Of a DNA stretch of 64,000 nucleotides, positions 1 through 8,971 are shown piece after piece. How positions within the stretch are numbered: the first letter of the stretch is position 1; each line of letters opens with the position of its first letter. Below the pieces are notes generated by a model, which saw nothing but the letters and a program-made list of their open reading frames with translations, did not search any database and was not told where the DNA came from. The stretch lies in contig NZ_QIRF01000004.1 of the NCBI RefSeq assembly GCF_003332825.1, positions 276,016-340,015 of the forward strand, in the 5' to 3' direction. A program made the translations under genes and the position numbers. Source of the stretch: Dyella sp. C9 (GTDB lineage Bacteria > Pseudomonadota > Gammaproteobacteria > Xanthomonadales > Rhodanobacteraceae).

Positions 1-562
1 CATAGTTGGACACGCGGTTGAACGCGGCCACGGCAAGCTTGAAGCGCGTGGCGCGGCTGAGCCCGCCCTGGCTTTCGATCTCGGCCAGCGCCTCGGCGTA
101 CTGGTCGGGCGAGGTGAGTACGCCGACGTCGTTCCAGTTCTTGGCCGCCGAACGCAGCATCGCCGGGCCGCCGATGTCGATGTTCTCGCTCGCGTCTTCC
201 AGCGTGCAGTCCGGCTTGGCCACGGTCTGCTCGAACGGATACAGGTTGAGCACCAGCAGGTCGATCGGGGCGATGTCCAGTTCGGCCATCACGGCGGCAT
301 CGGTGCCGCGGCGACCCAGCAGGCCGCCATGCACCTTCGGGTGCAGCGTCTTCACGCGGCCGTCCATGATCTCCGGGAAGCCGGTCAGCTCGCTGACGTC
401 CTTCACCGGGATGCCGGCATCGCGCAGCGCCTTGGCGCTGCCGCCGGTGGAGAGCAGCTCCACGCCGGCCTTGCTCAGCCGCTGGCCCAGTTCAAGCAGG
501 CCGGTCTTGTCGGACACGCTGAGCAGCGCGCGGCGAATGGGGGTGACAGCAGAGGCGGACAT
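1..562 (-). CDS. purH: PurH, bifunctional AICAR transformylase / IMP cyclohydrolase (N-terminal part, cut by window edge)
   Basis: Last two steps of de novo purine synthesis: formylation of AICAR and closure to IMP in the cytoplasm. Only the N-terminal ~187 residues (the IMP cyclohydrolase, MGS-like domain) lie in the window; the C-terminal transformylase is off the left edge. Visible family motifs are [41 protein letters not shown] and [17 protein letters not shown]. The start [19 protein letters not shown] is the usual PurH beginning. It lies downstream of fis on the same strand, with about 157 bp between, as in related gammaproteobacteria where purH follows fis. Identity is certain; completeness cannot be judged. 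Confidence 0.97.
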   Translation of the reverse strand, partial: MSASAVTPIRRALLSVSDKTGLLELGQRLSKAGVELLSTGGSAKALRDAGIPVKDVSELTGFPEIMDGRVKTLHPKVHGGLLGRRGTDAAVMAELDIAPIDLLVLNLYPFEQTVAKPDCTLEDASENIDIGGPAMLRSAAKNWNDVGVLTSPDQYAEALAEIESQGGLSRATRFKLAVAAFNRVSNY

Positions 563-719
563 GGCGGCTTCCAGAACGGGGAAGCCGCACATTATAGCCT
601 GCCCGGGCCGGGCCGTCGGCGAGGGCGGTCCGGGCACGATGGACGGCTAAATGCAGTGGTATCGCGATGCGAGCCCTGGCGCGGTGCGCCCAGGGCAGGC
701 GGGTCCAGCCGAGGGGCTG

Positions 720-1007
720 TTACAGCAGGCCGTGGGCGGCCAGCTTCTTGCGCAGCGTGGCGCGGTTGATGCCGAGCGCGGCAGCGGCGCGGCTCTGGTT
801 GCCGTCGTGCCAGGCCAGCACCTCGCGCAGGAGGGGGCCTTCGACCTCGCGGATCACGAGCGCGTGCAGGCCTTCGTCACACTCCGTGTCGCCGATGTCG
901 GCGAGGTAACGGCGGACGGTGCGACTGACGCATTCGCTCAACGCGCTCTGCGACGAAGTCTCGGCAGGAGACTCGTTGGCAGGCAGTCTGACGGCATTCA
1001 CGGGCAT
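720..1007 (-). CDS. fis: Fis-family nucleoid DNA-binding protein
   Basis: Small nucleoid-associated protein that bends DNA and activates or represses many growth-phase promoters; 95 residues, close to the family's usual 90-100. The C-terminal helix-turn-helix is clear (GNQSRAAAALGINRATLRKK, residues about 69-88, ending AAHGLL). The central segment EGPLLREVLAWHDGNQSRAA matches the dimerisation/DNA-binding core. The ATG at 1007 has GAGGGGAA immediately upstream. Neighbours on the same strand are a DUF3426 zinc-ribbon gene upstream and purH downstream. I did not find the dusB gene that precedes fis in enterics. Fis identity is strong; its target set cannot be inferred here. Confidence 0.95.
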   Translation of the reverse strand: MPVNAVRLPANESPAETSSQSALSECVSRTVRRYLADIGDTECDEGLHALVIREVEGPLLREVLAWHDGNQSRAAAALGINRATLRKKLAAHGLL

Positions 1008-1304
1008 TTCCCCTCACGTTCTACGCAACGGCTACGTGGGCCGTTGCATTTGTTTATGGCAATACCGCGGGCGGCGGCTCGCATGGAACGCCGGGTGCAG
1101 CACAAGACGAAGGGGCGAGTTTACCCTCGCGGCCAGACAATTTTAAGTCCCTGCAGTACAGCGCGCAGGACCGGACGTGTCTTTCAGTAAATGTCCTATG
1201 GACAAAATCGGCAGGAGATGGCACGGACTATGCCTGACGGTTGGGTCTCGCCGCCGGCCCGGGGAAGGGCCCCGGCCCCCGGCCCGTCCTTCGCAAATGG
1301 ACGT
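1008..1304. other. Non-coding gap upstream of fis
   Basis: About 297 bases between the DUF3426 gene and fis. It should hold the fis promoter because of the distance. The right part (about 1257-1292) has a very GC-rich inverted repeat without a T-tract, possibly the end of the DUF3426 transcript. A short palindrome (TGTCC-ATA-GGACA on the minus strand, near 1192-1204) is visible. No coding signal is convincing, and I cannot place -35/-10 boxes with confidence. Confidence 0.4.
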
Positions 1305-2102
1305 CTATTCGAAACCGAACTCGAAGGCCACCGCCTTGCCTTCGGGATCTTCCACTTCAAGCATGAGCGTGGCCGTGCCGCTGGCCGGCAGGCCGCGCTG
1401 CAGCACCGCGTTGTCGCCGAGGTATTCGCCAGGACGCAGCCGGCGCATGGCCAGCCGCTTGCCGTTGGCGTCGGACAGGGTGATCGACACGACCGGATAC
1501 GGTTGGGCGAACTTCGCATCGTTGCGCAGGCTGGCCGTGATCAGCAGCGCGCCGGGTACCGACGGATGCGCTTGCACGTCACGGGCCACCAGGCTGAGCT
1601 GGCGCGTGTCCTGCACCAGTGGAAGCTGGCAGCCGAGGCTGGCGCAGGCCTGTTCGAGCATCGGGCCGATGGTGTCGTCGCTGATCAGCGCGTCGCGCTT
1701 GGCCCAGGCGATCTGCGCGCCCAGCGCGAGCAACAGCAACAGGCAGGCGGTGATCCAGGGCCAGCGTCGCGGACGCGGCGGCTGCTGGCGTGCAAAGCGG
1801 GGGGCGACCACCAGGTTGCTGAAATCCTCGGCTTCGGCGTGGGGTGCCGCGGTGGACTCGGCGATCGCAGGCTGCGCGGCCTCCGGTTGCGGGCGATACA
1901 CCGCCAGGTCCAGCCGAGGCGGCGCATCAGGGATATGCGGGGTGAGGAATTCGAACGGCTCGGGCGGCAGCTGCTCGCTGAGGCTGGCCAGTGCATCGAA
2001 TTCCGCGCCGCAATGCCCGCACACGACCTGGCCGCGCGCTTGCGCAAGCGTTACCGCGTTCAGCGAGAACACGGTCAGGCATTCGGGACATTGGGCGTAC
2101 AT
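1305..2102 (-). CDS. DUF3426 / MJ0042-type zinc-ribbon membrane protein
   Basis: Unknown function; widespread in proteobacteria between prmA and fis. The N-terminal MJ0042-type zinc ribbon has CPEC (Cys5, Cys8) and CGHC (Cys28, Cys31). A low-complexity linker follows, then one membrane segment at about residues 111-130 (WPWITACLLLLLALGAQIAW). The C-terminal ~120 residues match the DUF3426 beta-sandwich (RNDAKFAQPYPVVSITLSD, LRPGEYLGDNAVLQRGLPA). The predicted topology puts the zinc ribbon in the cytoplasm and the DUF3426 domain in the periplasm. Start ATG at 2102 places the ribbon right at the N terminus, as in homologues. It sits between prmA (upstream, 98 bp gap) and fis, same strand. Confidence 0.88.
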   Translation of the reverse strand: MYAQCPECLTVFSLNAVTLAQARGQVVCGHCGAEFDALASLSEQLPPEPFEFLTPHIPDAPPRLDLAVYRPQPEAAQPAIAESTAAPHAEAEDFSNLVVAPRFARQQPPRPRRWPWITACLLLLLALGAQIAWAKRDALISDDTIGPMLEQACASLGCQLPLVQDTRQLSLVARDVQAHPSVPGALLITASLRNDAKFAQPYPVVSITLSDANGKRLAMRRLRPGEYLGDNAVLQRGLPASGTATLMLEVEDPEGKAVAFEFGFE

Positions 2103-2200
2103 GCGGTCCGCTGGTATCGGGCTGGGGCAAGCCTAGTGCACTGCCCGCCACAAAGCACGCGGGCCATCGCCAGATCGCGAACCGGCGCTCAGCCGCGACA

Positions 2201-3106
2201 TTAGTGCTTCCCGGTGCGTCGTCCGCTGATGCGCACCCAGTCCTCCTGGATGGCCACCTCGAGGTCCTCGAACCATTCGGCGTAACGCGCGAGCAATTCC
2301 TCTTCCTGACCCTGCAGGATGCCCGAGATGGCGAACGGCGCCCCGGGCTTTGCAGCGGCGGCGAAGGTGGGCGCAAGTTCGCCGAGCGGGCCGGCAAGAA
2401 TGTTTGCGACGAATACATCCGCCGGTTCGACGTCCACCTCTTCGGGCAGGAACACGGCGAGCCGGTCGGCAACCTGGTTGCGCTCGGCATTGTCCGTCGA
2501 AGCGGTCAGCGCCTGCGGGTCGTTGTCCACGCCCACCGCGCTCGCCGCGCCCAGCTTCAGTGCGGCAATGGCGAGGATGCCCGAGCCGCAGCCATAGTCC
2601 ACGACGGTCTTGCCGTGCAGGTCGAGCCCGTCCAGCCAGGCCAGGCACAATGCGGTGGTGGGATGCGTGCCACTGCCGAAGGCCAGGCCGGGATCCAGCC
2701 GGACCACCACGATGTCATCGTCGACCGGCGGCTCGATGTTCCACGGATAGATCCACAGGCGGCGGCCGAACACCATGGGCTTGAACTGGTCCATCCAGGC
2801 GCGTTCCCAGTCCTCGTCGGCCACGTCGCGGAACTGCATGTGGTCCGGCTCCAGCCAGGGCAGCAGGTCGCCCAGTGCTTCGCCGAGGCCCCGGCGATCG
2901 GTGTCGGCATCGAACAGCGCGTTGAGCGTGATGGTCGGCCACAGCGGCAGTTCGCCCACGCCGGGCTCGAAGATCGCCTGTTCGTCGGGCGTTTCCGCAT
3001 CGGCGTCCTGCATGGTGATGGAGAGCGCGCCGAGATCGTCGAGCGCTTCCTCAACGCGGGGCTGCTGTTCGGAGCGGATGGTGAGCGAGAGTTCGAGCCA
3101 GGGCAT
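2201..3106 (-). CDS. prmA: Ribosomal protein L11 methyltransferase PrmA
   Basis: Cytoplasmic SAM-dependent methyltransferase that trimethylates ribosomal protein L11. About 301 residues, the family's normal length. The N-terminal substrate domain begins MPWLELSLTIRSEQQ. The Rossmann methyltransferase part carries motif I VVDYGCGSGILAIAALKLG, motif II GVDNDPQA and the catalytic-loop signature VANILAGPLGELA. GLAFGSGTHPTTALCL precedes motif I as expected. I chose the ATG at 3106 because it gives the canonical N terminus and has AGGAA about 7 bases upstream; the longer reading frame to 3178 has no support. It is followed by the DUF3426 gene. Confidence 0.97.
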   Translation of the reverse strand: MPWLELSLTIRSEQQPRVEEALDDLGALSITMQDADAETPDEQAIFEPGVGELPLWPTITLNALFDADTDRRGLGEALGDLLPWLEPDHMQFRDVADEDWERAWMDQFKPMVFGRRLWIYPWNIEPPVDDDIVVVRLDPGLAFGSGTHPTTALCLAWLDGLDLHGKTVVDYGCGSGILAIAALKLGAASAVGVDNDPQALTASTDNAERNQVADRLAVFLPEEVDVEPADVFVANILAGPLGELAPTFAAAAKPGAPFAISGILQGQEEELLARYAEWFEDLEVAIQEDWVRISGRRTGKH

Positions 3107-3180
3107 GGCGGGTTCCTGCAGACAAGGGGCTATTGTCGCCGATGTCGGTGACAGCGTGCGCGCCGGATGGCCCCGCACTC

Positions 3181-3549
3181 CTACAGCGAGGCGTCCGGAC
3201 GCATGCCCAGGAAACTGTCGTGACGGTGGTAGTGGTCCAGCGCACGGATGAAGTCCGCCAGGCCGGAATCGGACTTGTGCCGTCGCTGCACGAACAACAC
3301 CTCGGCGAAGTCGCCCGCTTCGAGGAAATGGCGCAGGTGGTGCTGCGCGGCGAAGGGCGGCAGGGCCTCGCCGTTGTCGTCGATCAGTGCGTCATCTTCG
3401 TCGGCGACGTGCGACAGGTAGAGCCGGCAGGCCGAATCGGTGATCTCGCCGCGGATATAGACCCACGCGTAGCGATCCCAGCCGTCGCCTTCGTCGAACG
3501 CATCGGTGATGGCGTCGATCGCTTCGGGGAGAGTGAGCAGTGCGGACAT
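3181..3549 (-). CDS. Small acidic hypothetical protein between accC and prmA
   Basis: I do not recognise a named family. About 122 residues, soluble, acidic, rich in D/E/H/L, with no signal peptide or membrane segment. Notable stretches are EAIDAITDAFDEGDGWDRYA near the N terminus and RHFLEAGDFAEVLFVQRR in the middle. The ATG at 3549 (MSALLTLPEAID) is preferred over the in-frame TTG four codons upstream. It is co-oriented with accC upstream and prmA downstream, but a strong terminator-like hairpin (3555-3590) separates it from accC, so it probably has its own promoter. Codon use and the GC pattern look like a real gene. Confidence 0.7.
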   Translation of the reverse strand: MSALLTLPEAIDAITDAFDEGDGWDRYAWVYIRGEITDSACRLYLSHVADEDDALIDDNGEALPPFAAQHHLRHFLEAGDFAEVLFVQRRHKSDSGLADFIRALDHYHRHDSFLGMRPDASL

Positions 3550-3554
3550 CGTCG

Positions 3555-3590
3555 GAAACAAACCGGCGAGCCGCCCGAGCGGCTCGCCGG
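3555..3590 (-). terminator. Rho-independent terminator after accBC
   Basis: Perfect 11-bp inverted repeat (arms 3563-3573 and 3580-3590, 6-base loop). On the minus strand it is followed at once by a T-rich run (TTTGTTT). It sits 8 bases past the accC stop codon, so it ends the accB-accC transcript. Confidence 0.82.
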
Positions 3591-3597
3591 CGAGTCA

Positions 3598-4965
3598 TCA
3601 GCCGCCGGTGGCGGCCTTTTCCTTCTGTTCGGCCATGCGCTTTTCCAGGTAGTGGATGTTCTGTCCACCCTGCTGGAAACCGACGTCGGCCATGATGCGC
3701 TGCTGCAACGGGACGTTGCACTTCACGCCTTCGATCACCGTCTCGGCCAGCGCCAGGCGCATGCGCGCGATGGCGGTTTCGCGATCCGGGCCGTGCACGA
3801 TCAGCTTGCCGATCATGGAGTCGTAGTTCGGCGGGATGCGGTAGCCGTCGTACAGGTGGGTGTCCACGCGCACGCCCGGACCACCGGGCGCCTCGAAGCG
3901 CTTCACCGTGCCCGGCGAAGGCAGGAACGAATCGGGATCTTCCGCGTTGATGCGGCACTCGATCGCATGGCCGTGGATCTGGATGTCCGACTGCCTGATC
4001 GACAGCTTCTCGCCACCGGCGATCAGCAGCTGCTCGCGCACCAGGTCGATGCCGGTGATCAGCTCGGTCACCGGATGCTCCACCTGGATGCGGGTGTTCA
4101 TCTCGATGAAGTAGAAGCGGCCGTCCTCGTAGAGGAACTCAAAGGTGCCGGCGCCGCGGTAGCCGATGCGCAGGCAGGCCTCGACGCAGACCTTGCCGAT
4201 CTGCTCGCGCAGTTCCGGCGTGATGCCCGGCGCCGGTGCTTCTTCCACCACCTTCTGGTGGCGGCGCTGCATCGAGCAGTCGCGCTCGCCCAGGTGGATG
4301 GCGTTGCCCTGGCCATCGGCCAGCACCTGGATTTCCACGTGACGCGGATTTTCCAGGAACTTCTCCATGTACACCTGATCGTTGCCGAAAGCGGCCTTCG
4401 CTTCCTGCTTGGTCATGGTGATGGCGTTGCCCAGGTGGGCTTCGGTGCGCACCACGCGCATGCCTCGGCCACCGCCGCCACCGGCGGCCTTGATGATCAC
4501 CGGGTAGCCGATATCACGCGCGATGCGCATGTTCTCTTCGACGTTGTCGCCCAGCGGGCCGCCCGAGCCGGGCACGCACGGCACGCCGGCGGCCTTCATG
4601 GCGCGGATCGCCTCCACCTTGTCGCCCATCAGGCGGATCACGTCGGCAGTCGGGCCGATGAAGATGAAGCCCGACTGCTCCACCTGTTCGGCGAAGTCGG
4701 CGCGCTCGGAGAGGAAGCCGTAACCCGGATGGATGGCCTGGGCGTCGGTGATCTCTGCCGCCGCGATGATTCGCGGGATGTTGAGGTAACTGTCGGCCGA
4801 CGGCGCGGGGCCGATGCAGATGGCCTCGTCGGCCAGGCCGACGTGCTTGAGGTTGCGGTCGGCGGTGGAGTGCACCGCCACGGTTTTGATGCCAAGGCTG
4901 TGGCAGGCGCGCAGCACGCGCAGCGCGATCTCACCACGGTTGGCAATGACGACTTTTTCTAGCAT
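3598..4965 (-). CDS. accC: Acetyl-CoA carboxylase biotin carboxylase subunit AccC
   Basis: ATP-dependent carboxylation of biotin on AccB, the first half-reaction of acetyl-CoA carboxylase in fatty-acid synthesis. 455 residues (family about 450). Domains in order: N-terminal pre-ATP-grasp ([20 protein letters not shown]), ATP-grasp with the glycine-rich loop [16 protein letters not shown], catalytic [21 protein letters not shown] and [18 protein letters not shown], and a C-terminal domain with [10 protein letters not shown]. An alternative ATG lies two codons upstream (4971); neither has a strong Shine-Dalgarno, so coupling to accB, whose stop is about 20 bases upstream, is likely. A terminator lies just after the stop. 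Confidence 0.98.
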   Translation of the reverse strand: MLEKVVIANRGEIALRVLRACHSLGIKTVAVHSTADRNLKHVGLADEAICIGPAPSADSYLNIPRIIAAAEITDAQAIHPGYGFLSERADFAEQVEQSGFIFIGPTADVIRLMGDKVEAIRAMKAAGVPCVPGSGGPLGDNVEENMRIARDIGYPVIIKAAGGGGGRGMRVVRTEAHLGNAITMTKQEAKAAFGNDQVYMEKFLENPRHVEIQVLADGQGNAIHLGERDCSMQRRHQKVVEEAPAPGITPELREQIGKVCVEACLRIGYRGAGTFEFLYEDGRFYFIEMNTRIQVEHPVTELITGIDLVREQLLIAGGEKLSIRQSDIQIHGHAIECRINAEDPDSFLPSPGTVKRFEAPGGPGVRVDTHLYDGYRIPPNYDSMIGKLIVHGPDRETAIARMRLALAETVIEGVKCNVPLQQRIMADVGFQQGGQNIHYLEKRMAEQKEKAATGG

Positions 4966-4986
4966 GGGCATGGAGGTGGGCCCGGC

Positions 4987-5445
4987 TTAGCCGATCACGA
5001 ACATCGGCTGGTCGAATTCCACCGGCTGGCCGTTCTCGAGCAGTATGGCCTTCACGGTGCCAGCGACATCGGCTTCGATCTGGTTGAACATCTTCATCGC
5101 TTCGATGATGCCCAGTGTCTCGCCGGCCTTGACCTGCTGGCCGACCTTCACGAAGGCCGCGGCACCCGGGCTCGCGGAGGCGTAGAAGGTGCCGACCATC
5201 GGCGCCTTCACCACGTGGCCGGCTGGCAGGCCGGCGTCTGCCGGGGCGGCTTCGGCCGGAGCCGCAGCGGCGACCGGGGCGGCAACGGCCACTGGGGCAG
5301 CCTGCACCACCGGGGCGGCGACGGTCACGCCGCCCTTGGGCACGCGCGACAGGCGGACGACTTCCTCGCCTTCCTTGATTTCCAGTTCGGCGAGGTTGGA
5401 TTCCTCGAGCAGGTCAATGAGCTTCTTGATCTTGCGCAGGTCCAT
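4987..5445 (-). CDS. accB: Biotin carboxyl carrier protein AccB (BCCP)
   Basis: Carries the biotin that shuttles CO2 from AccC to the AccAD carboxyltransferase. 152 residues. The N terminus ([20 protein letters not shown]) is the conserved BCCP start. A long Ala/Pro/Val-rich mobile linker follows at about residues 45-75. The C-terminal biotinyl domain contains EAMKM with the biotin-accepting lysine at about position 118 and the 'thumb' region [18 protein letters not shown]. First gene of the accB-accC operon; accC starts about 20 bases after its stop. aroQ lies upstream, 62 bp away. Confidence 0.98.
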   Translation of the reverse strand: MDLRKIKKLIDLLEESNLAELEIKEGEEVVRLSRVPKGGVTVAAPVVQAAPVAVAAPVAAAAPAEAAPADAGLPAGHVVKAPMVGTFYASASPGAAAFVKVGQQVKAGETLGIIEAMKMFNQIEADVAGTVKAILLENGQPVEFDQPMFVIG

Positions 5446-5507
5446 GGTTCAAACCTTTTCGTTGGGGCCGCCTTGGCAGCCGGATGGGAATGGGTAATCG
5501 GGCCGGT

Positions 5508-5963
5508 TCAGTGGGCGGAGGCAATCCGCTCCAGCCTGGACACGGCGGCGTCCAGCGCCAGCCGGTAGCTGTCTGCGCCGAAGCCGCAGATCACCCCGAT
5601 GGCGATGTCCGAGAGGTAGGAGTGGCGGCGGAACGGTTCGCGCGCATGCACGTTGGACAGGTGCAGTTCGATGAACGGAATCGCCACCCCGGCCAGCGCG
5701 TCGCGCAGCGCGATGCTGGTATGGGTGAAGGCGCCGGGATTGACCAGGATGAGATCGGTGCCGTCCAGCCGCGCCTGGTGGACGCGCTCGATCAGTGCGT
5801 GCTCGGCGTTGGACTGGAAGCTTTCCAGGGCATGGCCGGCCGCCTGTGCGCGTCGCGCGAGCATGGCGTCGATGTCAGCCAGCGTGTCGCGGCCGTACAC
5901 CTCGGGCTCACGCACGCCCAGCAGATTGAGATTGGGCCCATGCAGGACCAGGATCTTCGCCAC
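5508..5963 (-). CDS. aroQ: 3-dehydroquinate dehydratase, type II
   Basis: Third step of the shikimate pathway, dehydration of 3-dehydroquinate, by the dodecameric type II enzyme. 151 residues, typical length. Signatures: [16 protein letters not shown] with the catalytic Tyr, [31 protein letters not shown] and [20 protein letters not shown] with the catalytic His/Arg. The start is GTG at 5963 ([13 protein letters not shown]) with GAAGGTGG upstream. The frame stays open further upstream, but the added residues are unlike the family. It lies immediately upstream of accB-accC on the same strand, the usual arrangement in gammaproteobacteria. Confidence 0.97.
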   Translation of the reverse strand: MAKILVLHGPNLNLLGVREPEVYGRDTLADIDAMLARRAQAAGHALESFQSNAEHALIERVHQARLDGTDLILVNPGAFTHTSIALRDALAGVAIPFIELHLSNVHAREPFRRHSYLSDIAIGVICGFGADSYRLALDAAVSRLERIASAH

Positions 5964-6113
5964 GCAACCACCTTCGGTTGAGCCGGCAGAGCCGACATCC
6001 GGCGCGGAGTGTGCGCGCCCCGACCGATGTTGTCCAGTTCGGCGCAGTTCGACGATGTTTGAAGGAGAAGTTACGCGTAAACCGTGCGCCGACGTATGGC
6101 GGCCCAAACCGCG

Positions 6114-6656
6114 TCAGGGCGCGGGTGCGGCCAGCCACTGCTGCAGCTGGTCCTCGTCCAGCACGCCGCGGCGGGTGGCGAGCACGCGGCCGTTCTCGTC
6201 CAGTAGCACGCTGTATGGCAGCAGTTCGCCGACGTTACCCAGCCGCAGCGAAGTGCTGGGGCTGTCCAGCCGGCCCAGCAGCACCGGGTAGTTGAGCGGA
6301 TGGCTGACCAGGAAGTCGCGCACGCGTTGCGGGTCGTCCATGGCGATGCCGACGACAATAGCCCCTTTTTCGCCGACGTTGGCCTGGGCCTGGGACAGCG
6401 CCGGCATTTCCTTCAGGCAGGGGCCGCACCAGGTGGCCCAGAAGTTCAGCAGTACCCGGCGACCGCGGTAATCGGACAGGCGGTGCTCCTTGCCGTCCAG
6501 CCCGGCCAGCGCCAGGTCGGGAACGATGTCGCCGGTCTGGGCGACGTGCACCCCGGGCGGCACTCGCTCCTGCTGGCTGGCGTGCTGCAGCCAGCCGCCG
6601 ACCGCCGCGACCAGCACGGCCAGGCCCAGGATGGTCCAGTTGCTACGGCTCAGCAT
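6114..6656 (-). CDS. TlpA/ResA-like membrane-anchored thioredoxin
   Basis: Periplasmic thiol-disulfide reductase, 180 residues. The N-terminal signal anchor is SNWTILGLAVLVAAVGGW (about residues 5-22). The thioredoxin fold of the TlpA/AhpC type carries the redox site NFWATWCGPCLKEMP and the cis-Pro region ELLPYSVLLDENG. The first base of its ATG is the last base of the dsbD stop codon (TGATG), so it is translationally coupled to dsbD. DsbD passes electrons to periplasmic thioredoxin-like partners, which makes this protein the likely client, perhaps for cytochrome c maturation or a sulfenic-acid repair role. The exact client is not decidable from sequence. Confidence 0.9.
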   Translation of the reverse strand: MLSRSNWTILGLAVLVAAVGGWLQHASQQERVPPGVHVAQTGDIVPDLALAGLDGKEHRLSDYRGRRVLLNFWATWCGPCLKEMPALSQAQANVGEKGAIVVGIAMDDPQRVRDFLVSHPLNYPVLLGRLDSPSTSLRLGNVGELLPYSVLLDENGRVLATRRGVLDEDQLQQWLAAPAP

Positions 6657-8869
6657 CAGGGGTTGCTCGCCACCGGGGTGCTGGCGGTCTTGGTCAGCGC
6701 GTCTTCCACGATCGATGACGTAAGCACGGTGGGCAGCTGGTGGCCTTCTCCGCCGTCGCGCGGAAACACCACGTACAGCGGCACGCCCGGCGAGTGGTAT
6801 TGCTGCAGGAAGGCGGCGATGGTGGGGTTCACGTCGGTCCAGTCGCCCTTCATGTAGACCGCGCCGGTCTTCTTCAGCAATTCGCGGAAGGCGTCGGTGT
6901 CGAGCACGGCGTGCTCATTGGCCTTGCAGGTCACGCACCAGTCGGCGGTCATGTCCACGAACACCGGGGTGCCCGCCTTGCGCAGCTCGGCGAGTTTTTC
7001 GGGGCTATAGGCGACCACGCCTTCGGCCACCGTGGTGGCCTGCGCCGGCGGCGGCACCTGGGTGAGGTAATACAGCGGCACCAGGGTGAGCACGGCCAGC
7101 ACGGCCACCGCGATCTTGCTGGCGACGCCGCGTGAGCGGCTGCGCTCGAACCACCACAGCGTGGCGGCCAGCAGCACCGCGGCCACCAGTACCAGGCCCA
7201 CCGCGTCGGCGCCGCGCTGGTGCGCCAGCACCCACACCAGCCATGCGGCGGTGAGATACATCGGGAACGCCAGCACCTGCTTGAGCGTTTCCATCCATGC
7301 ACCGGGGCGCGGCAGCAGGCGGGCCAGCGCCGGTACGAAGCCCACCGCCAGGAACGGCAGTGCCAGGCCCACGCCCAGCGCCAGGAACACCAGCAGCGCG
7401 TTGAGCATGGGCGCGGCGAAGGCATAGGCCAGCGCGCTGCCCATGAACGGCGCGGTGCACGGGCTGGCCACGGCCACCGCCAGCACACCGGTGAAGAAGT
7501 CACCCGCATGGCCCGAACGGGAGGCCAGCGACTGGCCGACATTGCCCAGCGAGGTGCCGAACTGCACCACGCCCGACATCGACAGGCCCACCGCCAGCAT
7601 CACGCAGGCCAGCACGCCCACCACCAGCGGCTGTTGCAACTGGGCGCCCCAGCCGAGCGCGTGGCCCGCTGTGCGCAGGGTGACGATGGCGATGCCGATC
7701 AGCGCGAAGCTCGACAGCACGCCCGCCGTATAGAACAGCGCGTGCGAGCGCGCCTTGGCGTGGCTTTCGCCGCTCTCCAGCAGCCCCACCGCCTTGATCG
7801 ACAGCACCGGCAGCACGCAGGGCATGAGGTTGAGCACCAGGCCGCCGCCCAGCGCCAGCAGCAGGGCCGACCACAGGCTCACGCCGAGCGCGCCCTGGCC
7901 AAGGCCGGTGGGCGGCATTTCCGGGGCGGGCTGTGCCGCACTGCCGGTGGCAGGGATACCGGTCAGGTCGACGGACAACGTGCGGGTCATCACCGGATAG
8001 CACAGGCCGCCGTCCTGGCAGCCCTGGAAGCTGGCTTCCAACTGCACCGCCTGGCGCGCCGCGGTATCGCCCTCGATGGCCACCGGCAGTTCCAACTGGT
8101 CGAAATACACCGTGGTCTGGCCGAAATGGGCGTCTTCATGCGTCACGCCGGCCGGCCAGGCGGGCTTGGCCAGCGCAAGACCTGCGGCGTCCTTCAGCTG
8201 CAGCGAGGTCTGGTCGCGATAGAGGTAATAGCCCTTGGGCATGCTCCAGCGCAGCAGCAGGTGCTGGCGGTCGGTGGCCACGGCTTCCAGTCGGAAGGCC
8301 TGCTCGGCCGGCAGCGCTGCGCCGTCGCTGGTCGCCTTGCCCGCGCCGAGCTTGCCCAGCGCGGCGCCCAGCGAGGCGGCGCCGGTTCCGCCCGGCGCGG
8401 CGCCGGGCAGCGGCAGATCGAGCTGTTCGGTGTGTGGCGGATAGCAGATCTTCGGATCGACCTCGTGGCAGCCCTGGAACTGCACGCTCAGTTTCAGGCG
8501 CGTGCTGCCGGTGGCCACGGTGTAGGGCAGGCTGGCATCGATGGCGTGGTGGTAGGTCTCCACATCGCCCAGGTATTCGTCGTGGTGCTTTTCGCCGTCG
8601 GGCAGCTGCGCGTCGCCCAGGGTCACGCCATCGGCCGGCTTGAACTTCAGGCGGCCGCGATAGAGGTAATAGTCCGGCGCGATCTCCCAGTGCAGTTTCA
8701 GCACGCCAGGCGTGCTGGCATCGGCACTGAGCTTGTAGGCCTCGGTGACCGGCAGCAGACCGTCGAGGTCATCCTGCGCGAACGAAGGCGCGACGACGAG
8801 CAGGGTCAGGCACAGGCCAAGCAGGGCGGAAAAGCGTGCGGCCAGGCGGCCGGGGCGAATCAGGCGCAT
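6656..8869 (-). CDS. dsbD: Thiol:disulfide interchange protein DsbD with duplicated N-terminal domain
   Basis: Inner-membrane protein that carries electrons from cytoplasmic thioredoxin to the periplasm. 737 residues, longer than E. coli DsbD (about 565). Order: signal peptide (about 1-31), a first DsbD-alpha domain (QFQGCHEVDPKICYPP), a second DsbD-alpha domain (EASFQGCQDGGLCYPV), eight or so membrane helices with the redox cysteines in NLMPCVLPVLSIKAVG and VASPCTAPFMGSALAYAF, and a C-terminal thioredoxin domain with VDMTADWCVTCKANE. Both alpha domains keep their cysteine pair. The downstream tlpA-like gene overlaps its stop by one base. Confidence 0.95.
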   Translation of the reverse strand: MRLIRPGRLAARFSALLGLCLTLLVVAPSFAQDDLDGLLPVTEAYKLSADASTPGVLKLHWEIAPDYYLYRGRLKFKPADGVTLGDAQLPDGEKHHDEYLGDVETYHHAIDASLPYTVATGSTRLKLSVQFQGCHEVDPKICYPPHTEQLDLPLPGAAPGGTGAASLGAALGKLGAGKATSDGAALPAEQAFRLEAVATDRQHLLLRWSMPKGYYLYRDQTSLQLKDAAGLALAKPAWPAGVTHEDAHFGQTTVYFDQLELPVAIEGDTAARQAVQLEASFQGCQDGGLCYPVMTRTLSVDLTGIPATGSAAQPAPEMPPTGLGQGALGVSLWSALLLALGGGLVLNLMPCVLPVLSIKAVGLLESGESHAKARSHALFYTAGVLSSFALIGIAIVTLRTAGHALGWGAQLQQPLVVGVLACVMLAVGLSMSGVVQFGTSLGNVGQSLASRSGHAGDFFTGVLAVAVASPCTAPFMGSALAYAFAAPMLNALLVFLALGVGLALPFLAVGFVPALARLLPRPGAWMETLKQVLAFPMYLTAAWLVWVLAHQRGADAVGLVLVAAVLLAATLWWFERSRSRGVASKIAVAVLAVLTLVPLYYLTQVPPPAQATTVAEGVVAYSPEKLAELRKAGTPVFVDMTADWCVTCKANEHAVLDTDAFRELLKKTGAVYMKGDWTDVNPTIAAFLQQYHSPGVPLYVVFPRDGGEGHQLPTVLTSSIVEDALTKTASTPVASNP

Positions 8870-8971
8870 TGCGGCTCCAACAAACGGGGCCAGACCTTGG
8901 GGAGGCCGGCGAGCGTCCGATTATGGCGCACGCGGCGGGCAGCGGTCCGGAAACCGATGGACCGCGCCGGT

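Noticed and set aside
673..696. Inverted repeat GCCCTGGCGC/GCGCCCAGGGC between fis and purH
   Set aside because: It needs a bulge and has no T-tract on the minus strand, so calling a terminator is not justified.
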